This document shows positions 18,834 to 28,273 of a DNA stretch of 64,000 nucleotides, in pieces; position 1 is the first letter of the stretch, and each line of letters begins with the position of its first letter. Below the pieces are notes generated by a model that was not told the DNA's origin, did no database searches, and saw nothing but the letters and a program-made list of their open reading frames with translations. Source of the stretch: Roseofilum acuticapitatum BLCC-M154 (GTDB taxonomy: Bacteria; Cyanobacteriota; Cyanobacteriia; Cyanobacteriales; Desertifilaceae); assembly GCF_030068475.1 (NCBI RefSeq), contig NZ_JAQOSP010000109.1:1-64000 (forward strand), read 5' to 3'. The translations under genes and the position numbers were made by a program.

Positions 18834-19427
18834 CTAAAGTTGATCCATTAGGGCTTTTTCTACCGTAATTAAGGTGCTGTTGCTACGTACCATCATCGCA
18901 TGGGGAAAGACAGAGAGTTTAACATTTTTTCCTACGGGCATTATAGAGCTTTGTGCTGGCACAATGACAAAATCGTAGGGAGTCCAGAGAGAACTAAAGT
19001 TGACTTGCTCTAAGGGCTGCACATCTTGATTCAAATCGGCTAAAAACTGACTTCCTGGACGCATTTGTACACAGCCAATAAAGGGGAGTAAGTAAGCCAT
19101 GTAGGTTCCATGGTGGGGGGAAGCAATGGTAATAAACCGTTGAATTTTTTCTAGTCCTCCCAAGCGCTGCACATAGTATCGACTGACTAAGCCACCCATA
19201 CTCAAGCCGATTAAATCAATGGGTTGATCTGGGGCAAAGGTTTGATCGACATAGGTTTTAATTTGTTGGGCAAGTCGATCTAATCCGACAATTGAGGTAT
19301 TGGGAACGACATCAAATCGATGCACGTCCCATCCGCGCTCTTTGAGGTATTTTACCATGCGGTTAAACACATAGGCTTTGCGAAAAATGCCATGAATTAA
19401 AACGACAGGGTTACGAGAATTAGTCAT
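18834..19427 (-). CDS. Lipase-like alpha/beta hydrolase
   Basis: This compact 197-aa hydrolase resembles triacylglycerol lipases of the LipA/EstA type. It has VVLIHGIF (oxyanion HG), the nucleophile elbow GLSMGGLVSRYYV with Ser in GLSMG, FITIASPHHGTYMAYLLP, a candidate acid in TPYDFVIVPAQSS and a candidate catalytic His in VFPHAMMV. No signal peptide is visible, so it is probably cytosolic. It lies in a minus-strand run, 72 bp downstream of the DUF255 gene and 38 bp upstream of xisI. The 19471-19495 palindrome (GGGTGGGCAGTGCCCACCCT) precedes it. Substrate unknown. Confidence 0.8.
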   Translation of the reverse strand: MTNSRNPVVLIHGIFRKAYVFNRMVKYLKERGWDVHRFDVVPNTSIVGLDRLAQQIKTYVDQTFAPDQPIDLIGLSMGGLVSRYYVQRLGGLEKIQRFITIASPHHGTYMAYLLPFIGCVQMRPGSQFLADLNQDVQPLEQVNFSSLWTPYDFVIVPAQSSIMPVGKNVKLSVFPHAMMVRSNSTLITVEKALMDQL

Positions 19428-19499
19428 GGTATTTTTTTTGATGATTGATTGAGGTTTAGTTGATGGTTTGGGTGGGCAGTGCCCACCCTACTTTTGGGA

Positions 19500-21563
19500 T
19501 TAAGATCGGGTTTGACATTGCCTTAACTGACTGTGCAATTCCTCTAGGGAGGTTGCTGGTTTTTTACAGGAGAGTCCTTGACAAACAAAGGCGATCGCGC
19601 CTTCGGGTAAGGACTGTACTTTTTGAATCATTACGGTTGGTAAATAGAAGCCCCTGAGCTGCTCTAGTTGGTCTTCGACTATCCGCACTAGGGTACAATT
19701 GCGATACCAGTCTAGGGCAGCAAATAAACTGGGACAAGCTTGGGGAGATTTGGCTAAAATGGTGCTAAAGGCGAGTAAGCCTTGTTCGGCGCGATCGAAA
19801 TAATCTAAGTTTTCGGTTAAGAGGAAGAGGCGCACTAAATTAGCAATGGCGATGCCATTGGCTGCGGGGGTGGCATTATCCATATAACTGCGTTCTTGGA
19901 TAATGAGATCGTCAGTTTTGACGCTATTATAATACCCGCCTAATTCTACACTCCAGAGTAGGTCATCAAATTCGGCTTGAATTTCGATAATTTTGGCTTG
20001 TAGATTGGGAATTTCTCCACTTGAAGAACACCATAGACTGGCTTGCTGAATGTCTAAGAGGGCTTTAATCAATAGGGCATAATCTTCGGATTGGGCTAAA
20101 ATATCGGGGATACCTTCATAGTTGAGGCGATGACAACGACCATTCACCCATTGATTTTTGAGGAGAAAGTTGGCTCCTTGAATGGCTAAGTCGAGATAAT
20201 CGGGACGTTGCCAAACTTTGGCGGCTGCGGCTAACCCGGATAATATTAAACTGTTCCAGGAGAGGATCATTTTGGTGTCGGTTACGGGGGGAATGCGTCC
20301 GGGCCAAGTTTGGGTTTTGGCTTCTTGGTTATTGCGGGCGGGGGGAAAGGTTTCTAGGGTGTTGAGATCGCTTCCATAGCGCAGGGTAAAGAGTTTGCTA
20401 AGGGCGGTTTCTAGGGTGTCTGAAAGGGAGCCTTTTTGGGTGCGCTGTAGGACGATTTTGCCTTCAAAGTTTCCGGTTTGGCTAATGTCAAAGTGTTGTT
20501 TAAGTTCGGCAAGTTCTTCTGGAGTTAACTGGCTTTCTAATGTGCTATATTCCCAGGTGTAAAAGTCTCCTTCTTCGGGTTCTAGGGCGGTGGATGAGGT
20601 GAAGTTATCGGCATCTTGGGCGGCCCAAAAGTAGCCTTGGGGGTTGGTCATTTCTCGCTTTAACCAGGTGACGGTGGAGGCGATCGCCCTTTGGATCGCC
20701 CCATCCTGTATTCCTGCGTCCCACAGGTGTGCCAGATATTCCATAATCTGACCATTGTCATAGAGCATTTTTTCAAAGTGGGGAACCGTCCAAGTGCCAT
20801 CAACGGTGTAACGGTGGAAACCTCCGGCTACATGGTCGAAAATGCCCCCCAGCACTAGGTCATAGCCCCTCTGAGCGCAAGTTTCTAGGCTATCTTGGGG
20901 GGGAGTCGTCCGGGCAAAACGGGTGGCTCTGAGGGCGGTTTCGGCGTAGGGAATCATGGGAAAATTGGGGCCCATATCCCGCGATCTGAGGATACTGAGG
21001 CTGGTGGAGAGTCCTTGTTGTAAGAGATCTTCGCCTAATTCTCCGCTTGCGGGAATGGTGGCTGCTTGGTGCAGGGCTTCGGCGATCGCCTGTTTGCGAC
21101 TGGCTAATTTTTCCCTTTCGCGATCGTAGAAGGTTCGCAAAGCCTGCAATACTTGTAAAAATCCGGGCCGACCATAGCGGGGTTCTACGGGAAAATAGGT
21201 TCCGCCATAAAAGGGAATGCGATCGCCAGGAGTCAGGACAATATTTAGGGGCCATCCCCCCTGTCCCGTCATCATTTGCAACGCTTGCATGTAAATGCTA
21301 TCCACATCGGGGCGCTCTTCTCGATCGACTTTAATGGGCAGAAAATTAGCATTCATATAGGCAGCAATTTCTGCATTACTAAAGGCTTCCCCTTCCATCA
21401 CCGTACACCAATGACAGCTTGAATAGCCAATCGACAGAAAAATCGGTTTATTGTCCTCTTTCGCTGTTTGCAGTGCTTCATCACACCAGGGCCACCAGTC
21501 GATGGGATTTTCAGCATGTTTGCGGAGGTAGAGACTTTTGGATTGAGCCAAACGATTGGTCAT
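19500..21563 (-). CDS. DUF255 thioredoxin-like / glycosidase-fold protein (YyaL/SSP411 family)
   Basis: The 687-aa protein has the family's N-terminal signature: [20 protein letters not shown], then [20 protein letters not shown] with the CHWC redox motif (about residues 50-53), then [13 protein letters not shown] and [11 protein letters not shown]. The remaining 450 residues correspond to the six-hairpin (alpha/alpha toroid) region, with [20 protein letters not shown] and [12 protein letters not shown] well preserved. The length is normal. Bacterial members are widespread cytosolic proteins with no settled function. The start at 21563 gives the typical MTNRLAQ N-terminus. Confidence 0.9.
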   Translation of the reverse strand: MTNRLAQSKSLYLRKHAENPIDWWPWCDEALQTAKEDNKPIFLSIGYSSCHWCTVMEGEAFSNAEIAAYMNANFLPIKVDREERPDVDSIYMQALQMMTGQGGWPLNIVLTPGDRIPFYGGTYFPVEPRYGRPGFLQVLQALRTFYDREREKLASRKQAIAEALHQAATIPASGELGEDLLQQGLSTSLSILRSRDMGPNFPMIPYAETALRATRFARTTPPQDSLETCAQRGYDLVLGGIFDHVAGGFHRYTVDGTWTVPHFEKMLYDNGQIMEYLAHLWDAGIQDGAIQRAIASTVTWLKREMTNPQGYFWAAQDADNFTSSTALEPEEGDFYTWEYSTLESQLTPEELAELKQHFDISQTGNFEGKIVLQRTQKGSLSDTLETALSKLFTLRYGSDLNTLETFPPARNNQEAKTQTWPGRIPPVTDTKMILSWNSLILSGLAAAAKVWQRPDYLDLAIQGANFLLKNQWVNGRCHRLNYEGIPDILAQSEDYALLIKALLDIQQASLWCSSSGEIPNLQAKIIEIQAEFDDLLWSVELGGYYNSVKTDDLIIQERSYMDNATPAANGIAIANLVRLFLLTENLDYFDRAEQGLLAFSTILAKSPQACPSLFAALDWYRNCTLVRIVEDQLEQLRGFYLPTVMIQKVQSLPEGAIAFVCQGLSCKKPATSLEELHSQLRQCQTRS

Positions 21564-21658
21564 TGGTCTATGATGGATGAATACAACAACATTTTGTGTA
21601 TTCTAACTCAGATTAAGATAAATTTGAGAAAAAATTGACTCATCTTAACCTTTTATTT

Positions 21659-24190
21659 ATGCAAAAATCTATCCTATACATTTTGTTTTTCAATGCTCTA
21701 ATTTTTCTGCCTTCCGTGAGTTGGGCAAATCCTACGGAACAGTTGCGTCCCGTTTATGAAAACATTTTACAAACCTATCCCCAGGAGTTGGAGCAAGCCC
21801 AGCAACTCGGCGATCCTCTCTTTCAATTGGGTGTACTCAATAAAGCTGCCGTCGCCCATCAATATTTTGGTGAATTTGAGCAAGCGATCGCCCTCTATAA
21901 ACAGGCCCTTAAATTAGCACAGCAATTGGGAGATGAAGACATTCAAGGAAGTATTCTCTGGAATTTAGCGACCATTCATAGTAAGCTGGGAGACATCTAT
22001 GGCATCGGTTTTTTAGAATCCCAGTTACAAGGGGCTTCTACCCCTTCAACTCGCAAGGTCATCCTCAAATATTTGAGCTTGGCTTATATGCAAAAAATCG
22101 ATTATGAAAAAGTTATTTTATTGCGTCAAGAATATGTAGACATCGTGCGAATGATAGGCACAAAAGAAGAAGAAATTGAAGGACTCAATAATTTAGGATT
22201 AGCATACTTTGCTAATCGCGATTATAGCCAGGCGGTTCAGGTACAAGAGCAAGCTTTGGCTTTGGCAGAATCCATACAAAATGTAATGCTTAAAGGGGGG
22301 GTTTTGGTTCACCTAGGAATTAGTTATAGTCGCACTAGAGAACCAGAAAAAGCTCTACAAACGTTTGAGGAACTTTTAGCTGTTGGAGAGATAACAGGGA
22401 ATGATTTCCAAGTCGATCAAGCCTTAAAAGCGTTGAGTGAGTATTATACTCTACAAGGAAATTACGATCGCGCTCTATCTTTGCAGCAAAAGCGCTTAAC
22501 TCTGATTCGGAAAAATAATGATTTTGCCTTAGAATCTTTTGCGCTACAAGATCTGGGTAAAATCTACTATTGGTCAGGAGATATAGAACGGGCCATTCAA
22601 CTACAAACTCAAGCCTTAGAGATTCTAGATAATGGATTTAAACAACAACAGCAAGAAAACCAAATCGCTGGGGATGCTCTAGAGTTTGCTCGTTTTTCTT
22701 CTCAAGCCTTGGGTCAAGAAATGTTGGGCTTTTTACTGTTGCAAACTGAAGAGTTTGAAGCAGCCAAAGCAAGATTTTATCAAGCCATGCAAGGATATGA
22801 TGCCCAGCGTAACTCAATTTTGTCTACTCTGAATTTTACGAATTTATCTGAAGATGAAATTAAGATATTTACTTACGATCAATCGACAGATATTTATCGC
22901 CTGTTGCAGCAAATTGCGATTCTAGAAAAGAAACCTCTGGAAGCGCTAGAATTATCCGAGGCTGGTCGCGCTAGAGCTTTGGTTGATTTATTAGTGAGTA
23001 AATTAGGAACCGATCCCAATTCGATCGCGACTGCTGAACCGCCCAATATCGAGCAGATTAAGCAAATTGCCCAACGGGAAAATACAACATTGGTCACTTA
23101 TACGGTTCAATATGAATATGGTCGTTTTTATCAACAGGGCCCTGGAGAATGGTTAACATCCGATCCGCTAGAAAGAATAGCTACTGAGTTATATGTTTGG
23201 GTGATTTCTCCCCAAGGAAAAATTGAGTTTCGCCAGATTCCTCTGAATTTAAATTTAGATGAGTTGGTGCAAAAAGCGCGGGTTTTTATTACTTTGACGG
23301 GGGCTTCTCGTCGCCGACTACCTCCAGGGGAGCCTTTGAAAGAACTGCATGAGTATTTGATTAAACCTATTGCTGATTTACTCCCCCAAGATCCGCAGCA
23401 GCGCGTGACGTTTATTCCTCAAGATTCTCTATTGTTAGTTCCCTTTCCTGCTCTCCAAGATCAACAGGGAACTTACTTGGTAGAAAAGCATACGTTGATG
23501 ACTTCCCCTTCGATTCAGGTGTTAGATTTAACTCGTAAAAATAGATATCGGAATGAAGATCGACGCTCTGATACAAAACCGGCTTTAGTGGTGGGGAATC
23601 CCACCATGCCAGAGATTGAGTTAGAAGGGGGTAAAATTACGGTGCAATTGGAGGATTTACCAGGTGCAGAACGGGAAGCGGAGGCGATCGCCACTTTATT
23701 GAATACAGAACCCTTAATTGGCGATCGCGCAACCAAAGGGGCAGTTGTCTCTCAAATGCAATCTAGCACTACGATCCATCTGGCTACCCATGGACTCCTC
23801 AATGATATGGGAGGGCTTTTGAGTTCCTTAGCTTTAGCTCCAACGACTGGCGATCGCGGTTTTCTGACTGCCAAAGAAATTGCTCAACTCTCCCTGAAAG
23901 CCGAATTAGCCGTACTGAGCGCTTGTGACACCGGACGGGGAACCATTAACGGTGATGGGGTCATTGGACTCTCACGGGCCTTTGTCAGTGCGGGAGCAGA
24001 AGGGGTATTAGTCTCCCTATGGGCAATTCCCGATCAGCCCACTGTAATGGTGATGACTAACTTTTATCAACAAATGCAGCAAGGAGAAGATAAGGCCAGT
24101 GCCCTACGTGAAGCCATGTTACTCACCCAACAGAAGTTTCCTGAACCCCGTAATTGGGCAGCTTTTACCTTGATTGGGGTATCTGAATAG
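21659..24190 (+). CDS. Secreted TPR-CHAT protein
   Basis: I chose ATG 21659 (843 aa), giving a clean signal peptide ending VSWA before NPTEQL; the TTG at 21635 would add eight residues. The first 420 residues are TPR-like repeats (e.g. GNYDRALSLQQKRLTLI, GDIERAIQLQTQALEIL). The C-terminal CHAT domain shows the caspase-like dyad: His in TTIHLATHGLL and Cys in LAVLSACDTGRG, followed by GVIGLSRAFVSAGAEGVLVSLW. Cyanobacteria have many such periplasmic CHAT-TPR proteins, of unclear function. It is divergent from the DUF255 gene. An imperfect hairpin (CGGTT-AGGAA-AACCG, near 24279-24293) lies downstream. Confidence 0.88.
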   Translation: MQKSILYILFFNALIFLPSVSWANPTEQLRPVYENILQTYPQELEQAQQLGDPLFQLGVLNKAAVAHQYFGEFEQAIALYKQALKLAQQLGDEDIQGSILWNLATIHSKLGDIYGIGFLESQLQGASTPSTRKVILKYLSLAYMQKIDYEKVILLRQEYVDIVRMIGTKEEEIEGLNNLGLAYFANRDYSQAVQVQEQALALAESIQNVMLKGGVLVHLGISYSRTREPEKALQTFEELLAVGEITGNDFQVDQALKALSEYYTLQGNYDRALSLQQKRLTLIRKNNDFALESFALQDLGKIYYWSGDIERAIQLQTQALEILDNGFKQQQQENQIAGDALEFARFSSQALGQEMLGFLLLQTEEFEAAKARFYQAMQGYDAQRNSILSTLNFTNLSEDEIKIFTYDQSTDIYRLLQQIAILEKKPLEALELSEAGRARALVDLLVSKLGTDPNSIATAEPPNIEQIKQIAQRENTTLVTYTVQYEYGRFYQQGPGEWLTSDPLERIATELYVWVISPQGKIEFRQIPLNLNLDELVQKARVFITLTGASRRRLPPGEPLKELHEYLIKPIADLLPQDPQQRVTFIPQDSLLLVPFPALQDQQGTYLVEKHTLMTSPSIQVLDLTRKNRYRNEDRRSDTKPALVVGNPTMPEIELEGGKITVQLEDLPGAEREAEAIATLLNTEPLIGDRATKGAVVSQMQSSTTIHLATHGLLNDMGGLLSSLALAPTTGDRGFLTAKEIAQLSLKAELAVLSACDTGRGTINGDGVIGLSRAFVSAGAEGVLVSLWAIPDQPTVMVMTNFYQQMQQGEDKASALREAMLLTQQKFPEPRNWAAFTLIGVSE

Positions 24191-24404
24191 ATTCAGAATG
24201 TAACCTATATGACTAACTTCACCTGCTTTTGAACGGATTATGAAGTTCTGAAAAGTACCCAAATTTACTTAAATTAACTCGGTTAGGAAAACCGATTTAA
24301 ATTTGATATAACAGAAAACAAGCGCCCAATTGACAAAAATGCCAATTCTACAGGATTCATTTTGAATAGTAAATATGGCGTAAGCCCTCGACTCTCTGGC
24401 TATT

Positions 24405-27400
24405 ATGCACCCGTCTAATTCCCAAATAGCGACTCTTACAGAGGATGAGTGGATTGATTTTCATCCTCTAACCCTAGAGCCTCAGATGCTATTGTCAGAG
24501 GCGATCGCCCATTGGCAACTCTATCAGCAGTGTCAACCTGTACCCAATCCGCCCTCCTTAGCTTTAGTCGTCCAAGACCAGCGCTTAGTCGGCCTGTTGC
24601 ATTTGTCTCGTTGTCTACCTTACCTCATTGCCCCAGAGAGTGCTGAAAAGATTACCGTTGAGCAACTGATGGAACCCGAAGGCATAACGCTAGAAATTGC
24701 TGATGGAGAAACTTTCAGCACTCAAGATTATCTCTCAACCCTAATTGCATACTTCCAGCAACACCAACTTACCCACCTGCCTTTAGTTACTCCAAGTCGT
24801 AAATTAATCGGTCTCGCTCGTCTGTCAACTCTATTACAAAATCTGAGTAAACGAGCTGAACCCAGATTACCTCATTCCTCTTTCTCTTCCCAGACAGCTT
24901 TCGATCAAACCTTTAGCCAAGCCGTCATTGGGATGGCTCATATTGACTTACAGGGACACTTTATTGAAGTCAATCAGACATTTTGTGATTTAGTGGGGTA
25001 TTGCAGTTCAGACCTGATTCATCACTCTTTTTTTAAACTCATGGTTCCTCAGAACCTCCAGAGTTCAGACCATCATAACTATGAAGCCGTAACTCGACGC
25101 TATTTAGACCGACTGTTAAGTGGTACATTACCCTTTATTAGTATTGAAAATAACTATTGTAGCCAATCGGGGGTTCAAAATTGGGTCAATATTACGATAT
25201 CCTTAGTGCGTGATTTATCTGGAGAGCCAGCTTACTTTCTCAGTACGATCCAAGATATTAGCGATCGCAAGCTCTTAGAACAAAAGTTACATAGTTCCGA
25301 AGCTGAACTGCGATCGGTTTTTGCCGCCATGACTGAAATTGTCCTAGTTATGGATCGTGACTCAGAAGTAATAAAAGTTTCTCCCACTTGTCCCGCCCTA
25401 TATTATCAAAACAATACCGATCTCATTGGAGAAACCATTAATCAGATCATTTATGGAGACTATCGTTCAGAACTCATGCAACACTTACAAACCGTTGCTA
25501 ACCAGAAAAAAAGCCTCAATTTTGAATATCAGTTAATCCTAAATAAACAAACTTTAGGATTTGCTGCCACCCTATCTCCAATGCCCGAAAAGAAAGTCAT
25601 TTTTGTGGCTCGTAATATTACAGAAAAGCAACAAAGCGAAGAACAGCTAAGACTCCTGAAAAGATCCGTAGAAGTTTCTGATAATGGTATTTTAATTAGT
25701 GATGCCCAAAGACAGGATCTACCCATTATTTATGTCAATCCTGCCTTTGAAAAAATTAGTGGATATTTCTCAGAAGAGGTACTCGAAAACCCTCTTTTGT
25801 TTCTGTATGAGAACAGATTGCAGAAAACAGAATATAACACCATAAAAAAACAGATCGCTCAAGGAAATAGTTTTCAGTTTACTTGTCCAAGTTATCGTAA
25901 AAATAACCAAATATTTTGGAGTCATTTATCCCTATATCCCTTACGAGATCCCATGGGAAAATTAACCCATTATGTTATGCTTCAGTCTGACATCACAGAT
26001 CGCATTAGTGCAGAAGAAGCTTTGAAAAAGAGCGAAAAACGCTGGCAACTCGCTCTCAAAAGTAACAATGATGGTATCTATGATTGGGATTTAGAAAAAA
26101 ATACCATCTTTTATTCCGCACGCTGGAAAGAAATGTTGGGTTTTTCTGAATCAGAAATTAGCGATCATCCTAGCGAATGGATGACTCGTTTACATCCTGA
26201 TGACTTTGAACAAGTCATGTTTACTAATCTTCATTATCAGCCCAAGGAAGACAACCCCCTATTTACCATTGAATATCGGATGCGCTGTAAAGATGGAAGT
26301 TATAAATGGATTTTAGATCGGGGTCAGATCCTGTACGATCGTCAAGGAGAAGAAATCAGAATTATTGGCTCATACACCGATATTACAGAACGCAAAGAAT
26401 CTGAAGAAAAGCTCCGAGAATCTCAGCAACGCTTAGAATTTTTAGTCGATCAAACCCCTTTAGGGGTAATTGAATGGTCAGTTGATTGGCAAATTGTAGA
26501 ATGGAATAAAGCTGCCGAACGTATTTTTGACTATCGTCGCTTAGACGTTTTGTCCTCTCCCCATAGCTTTGAGATTTTATTTACAGAATCTAAAAAAACT
26601 CAAGCCTATAATTTAATGCAAGCCTTAGAAGCAGAAGAAGATACCACCTATGCTATTTGTGATAATGTAAGGCGCTCAGGGGAAAAAATTGTCTGTGAAT
26701 GGTACAATACTGTCCTCATGGATCGCCAAAATAATGTCATCGGTTATGCTTCGATGATAGCGGATATTACCGATCGCAAACAAGCAGAAATTGCCTTAAT
26801 CCACGCCAAAGAAACTGCCGAATCTGCCAACCAAGCCAAAAGTAACTTTTTGGCGAATATGAGCCACGAGTTAAGAACCCCATTAAATGCCATCTTGGGA
26901 TTTACTCAATTGATTGACCGCAGTCCTAACTTAGACTCTGTTCATCGCCAGCAATTGCGGATCATTAATCGGAGTGGAGAACATTTATTGTCCTTAATTA
27001 ATGATATTCTAGAAATGTCAAAAATTGAAGCTGGTAAAATCACCCTAAACGAAAGTCAATTTAATTTATGGACGTTGTTAGATACCCTCAAAGAAATGCT
27101 ACAAATTAAAGCGGAAAGTAAAGGGTTAACCTTGGCCTTAGTTTGCTCTTCTGAAGTCCCAGAATATGTAGAGGGGGATGAAAGCAAACTGCGTCAAATT
27201 TTGTTAAATCTGTTGGGTAATGCCATTAAGTTTACCCAACAGGGAGGCGTAAAATTATCAGTTTCAGCAGTTCCCTTACCAGAAAACTCCCGCTTAAGAC
27301 TCAGCTTTGACGTGAGTGATACCGGCCCGGGAATTGCTGAAGAAGACCTAGATAGCCTATTTGAACCCTTTGTACAAACCGCAGTCGGCCGACAATCTCA

Positions 27401-28229
27401 ACAAGGAACCGGATTGGGATTACCCATTAGTCGTCAATTTGTACAATTGATGGGAGGAGATATTCAGGTTTTCTCTCAAGTTGGTTTCGGCACTCAATTT
27501 ACCTTTGATTTACTCCTCAAACCGATTTTAAATCAACCCCATAGCCTCAGAACTTCCAGTCGAGTGATTCATTTAGCCCCCCATCAACCGAGCTACCGTA
27601 TTTTAGTGGTGGATGACTCCTTAGATAATCGGCTCCTCTTAGAGTCTTTATTAAAAAGTGTAGGTTTTGAAGTACAACTAGCCAGCAATGGACAAGAGGC
27701 GATTTCTGTTTGGGAGACCTGGAATCCCCATCTCATCTGGATGGATATTCGGATGCCTGTAATGGATGGACTACAAGCAACTCAGTATATTAAATCTCTT
27801 ACTCAAGGACAATCGACCCGGATTATTGCCCTAACTGCCAGTGCTTTTGCTGAAGAACGGGAACAAGTCTTTGCCGTAGGATGCGATGATTTTCTCAGTA
27901 AACCTTTTCAAGATCAAGAATTATTTGAAAAAATTACCCAACATCTAGGTGTGGCCTATGTCTGTGATTATGTTGATCGTACCTCCCCATTATCGGTTTC
28001 AAACTCTGATGAATCGGCCACTCAGACTTCCATCAAATGGGATCTGATGCCCCAACCTTGGTTAGAAAGTCTTTACCAAGCGGCGCTAGAAGCTGATGCT
28101 GAAATAATTTTAGAATTGATTGAAGAAATTTCCGAAGATCATTCAAATATAGCAGAATACTTGAATAACTTGGTTGATAATTTTGATTTTGAATTAATCA
28201 CTAAAAACTTAAATTTAGTGTTATATTAA
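24405..28229 (+). CDS. CBS-PAS(5)-histidine kinase-receiver hybrid with C-terminal tail domain
   Basis: Domain order over 1274 aa: CBS pair (about 25-150), five PAS/PAC units (about 165-290, 300-410, 415-540, 545-670, 675-800), HisKA with His821 in NMSHELRTPLNAILGFTQL, HATPase (LLNLLGNAIKFTQQGG, DTGPGIAEEDL, GTGLGLPISRQFV), receiver (about 1064-1183, phosphoacceptor Asp1114 in LIWMDIRMPVMDG). A 60-aa tail WLESLYQAALEADAEIILEL ends in LVDNFDFELI. No membrane helices, so a cytosolic multi-signal kinase. The same tail ends two further kinases downstream. First of five same-strand signalling genes; the next starts 44 bp later. Confidence 0.92.
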   Translation: MHPSNSQIATLTEDEWIDFHPLTLEPQMLLSEAIAHWQLYQQCQPVPNPPSLALVVQDQRLVGLLHLSRCLPYLIAPESAEKITVEQLMEPEGITLEIADGETFSTQDYLSTLIAYFQQHQLTHLPLVTPSRKLIGLARLSTLLQNLSKRAEPRLPHSSFSSQTAFDQTFSQAVIGMAHIDLQGHFIEVNQTFCDLVGYCSSDLIHHSFFKLMVPQNLQSSDHHNYEAVTRRYLDRLLSGTLPFISIENNYCSQSGVQNWVNITISLVRDLSGEPAYFLSTIQDISDRKLLEQKLHSSEAELRSVFAAMTEIVLVMDRDSEVIKVSPTCPALYYQNNTDLIGETINQIIYGDYRSELMQHLQTVANQKKSLNFEYQLILNKQTLGFAATLSPMPEKKVIFVARNITEKQQSEEQLRLLKRSVEVSDNGILISDAQRQDLPIIYVNPAFEKISGYFSEEVLENPLLFLYENRLQKTEYNTIKKQIAQGNSFQFTCPSYRKNNQIFWSHLSLYPLRDPMGKLTHYVMLQSDITDRISAEEALKKSEKRWQLALKSNNDGIYDWDLEKNTIFYSARWKEMLGFSESEISDHPSEWMTRLHPDDFEQVMFTNLHYQPKEDNPLFTIEYRMRCKDGSYKWILDRGQILYDRQGEEIRIIGSYTDITERKESEEKLRESQQRLEFLVDQTPLGVIEWSVDWQIVEWNKAAERIFDYRRLDVLSSPHSFEILFTESKKTQAYNLMQALEAEEDTTYAICDNVRRSGEKIVCEWYNTVLMDRQNNVIGYASMIADITDRKQAEIALIHAKETAESANQAKSNFLANMSHELRTPLNAILGFTQLIDRSPNLDSVHRQQLRIINRSGEHLLSLINDILEMSKIEAGKITLNESQFNLWTLLDTLKEMLQIKAESKGLTLALVCSSEVPEYVEGDESKLRQILLNLLGNAIKFTQQGGVKLSVSAVPLPENSRLRLSFDVSDTGPGIAEEDLDSLFEPFVQTAVGRQSQQGTGLGLPISRQFVQLMGGDIQVFSQVGFGTQFTFDLLLKPILNQPHSLRTSSRVIHLAPHQPSYRILVVDDSLDNRLLLESLLKSVGFEVQLASNGQEAISVWETWNPHLIWMDIRMPVMDGLQATQYIKSLTQGQSTRIIALTASAFAEEREQVFAVGCDDFLSKPFQDQELFEKITQHLGVAYVCDYVDRTSPLSVSNSDESATQTSIKWDLMPQPWLESLYQAALEADAEIILELIEEISEDHSNIAEYLNNLVDNFDFELITKNLNLVLY

Positions 28230-28273
28230 GATCGGCTAAGTCAACCCAGAAAACAAGAATAAGTGGTGAATTC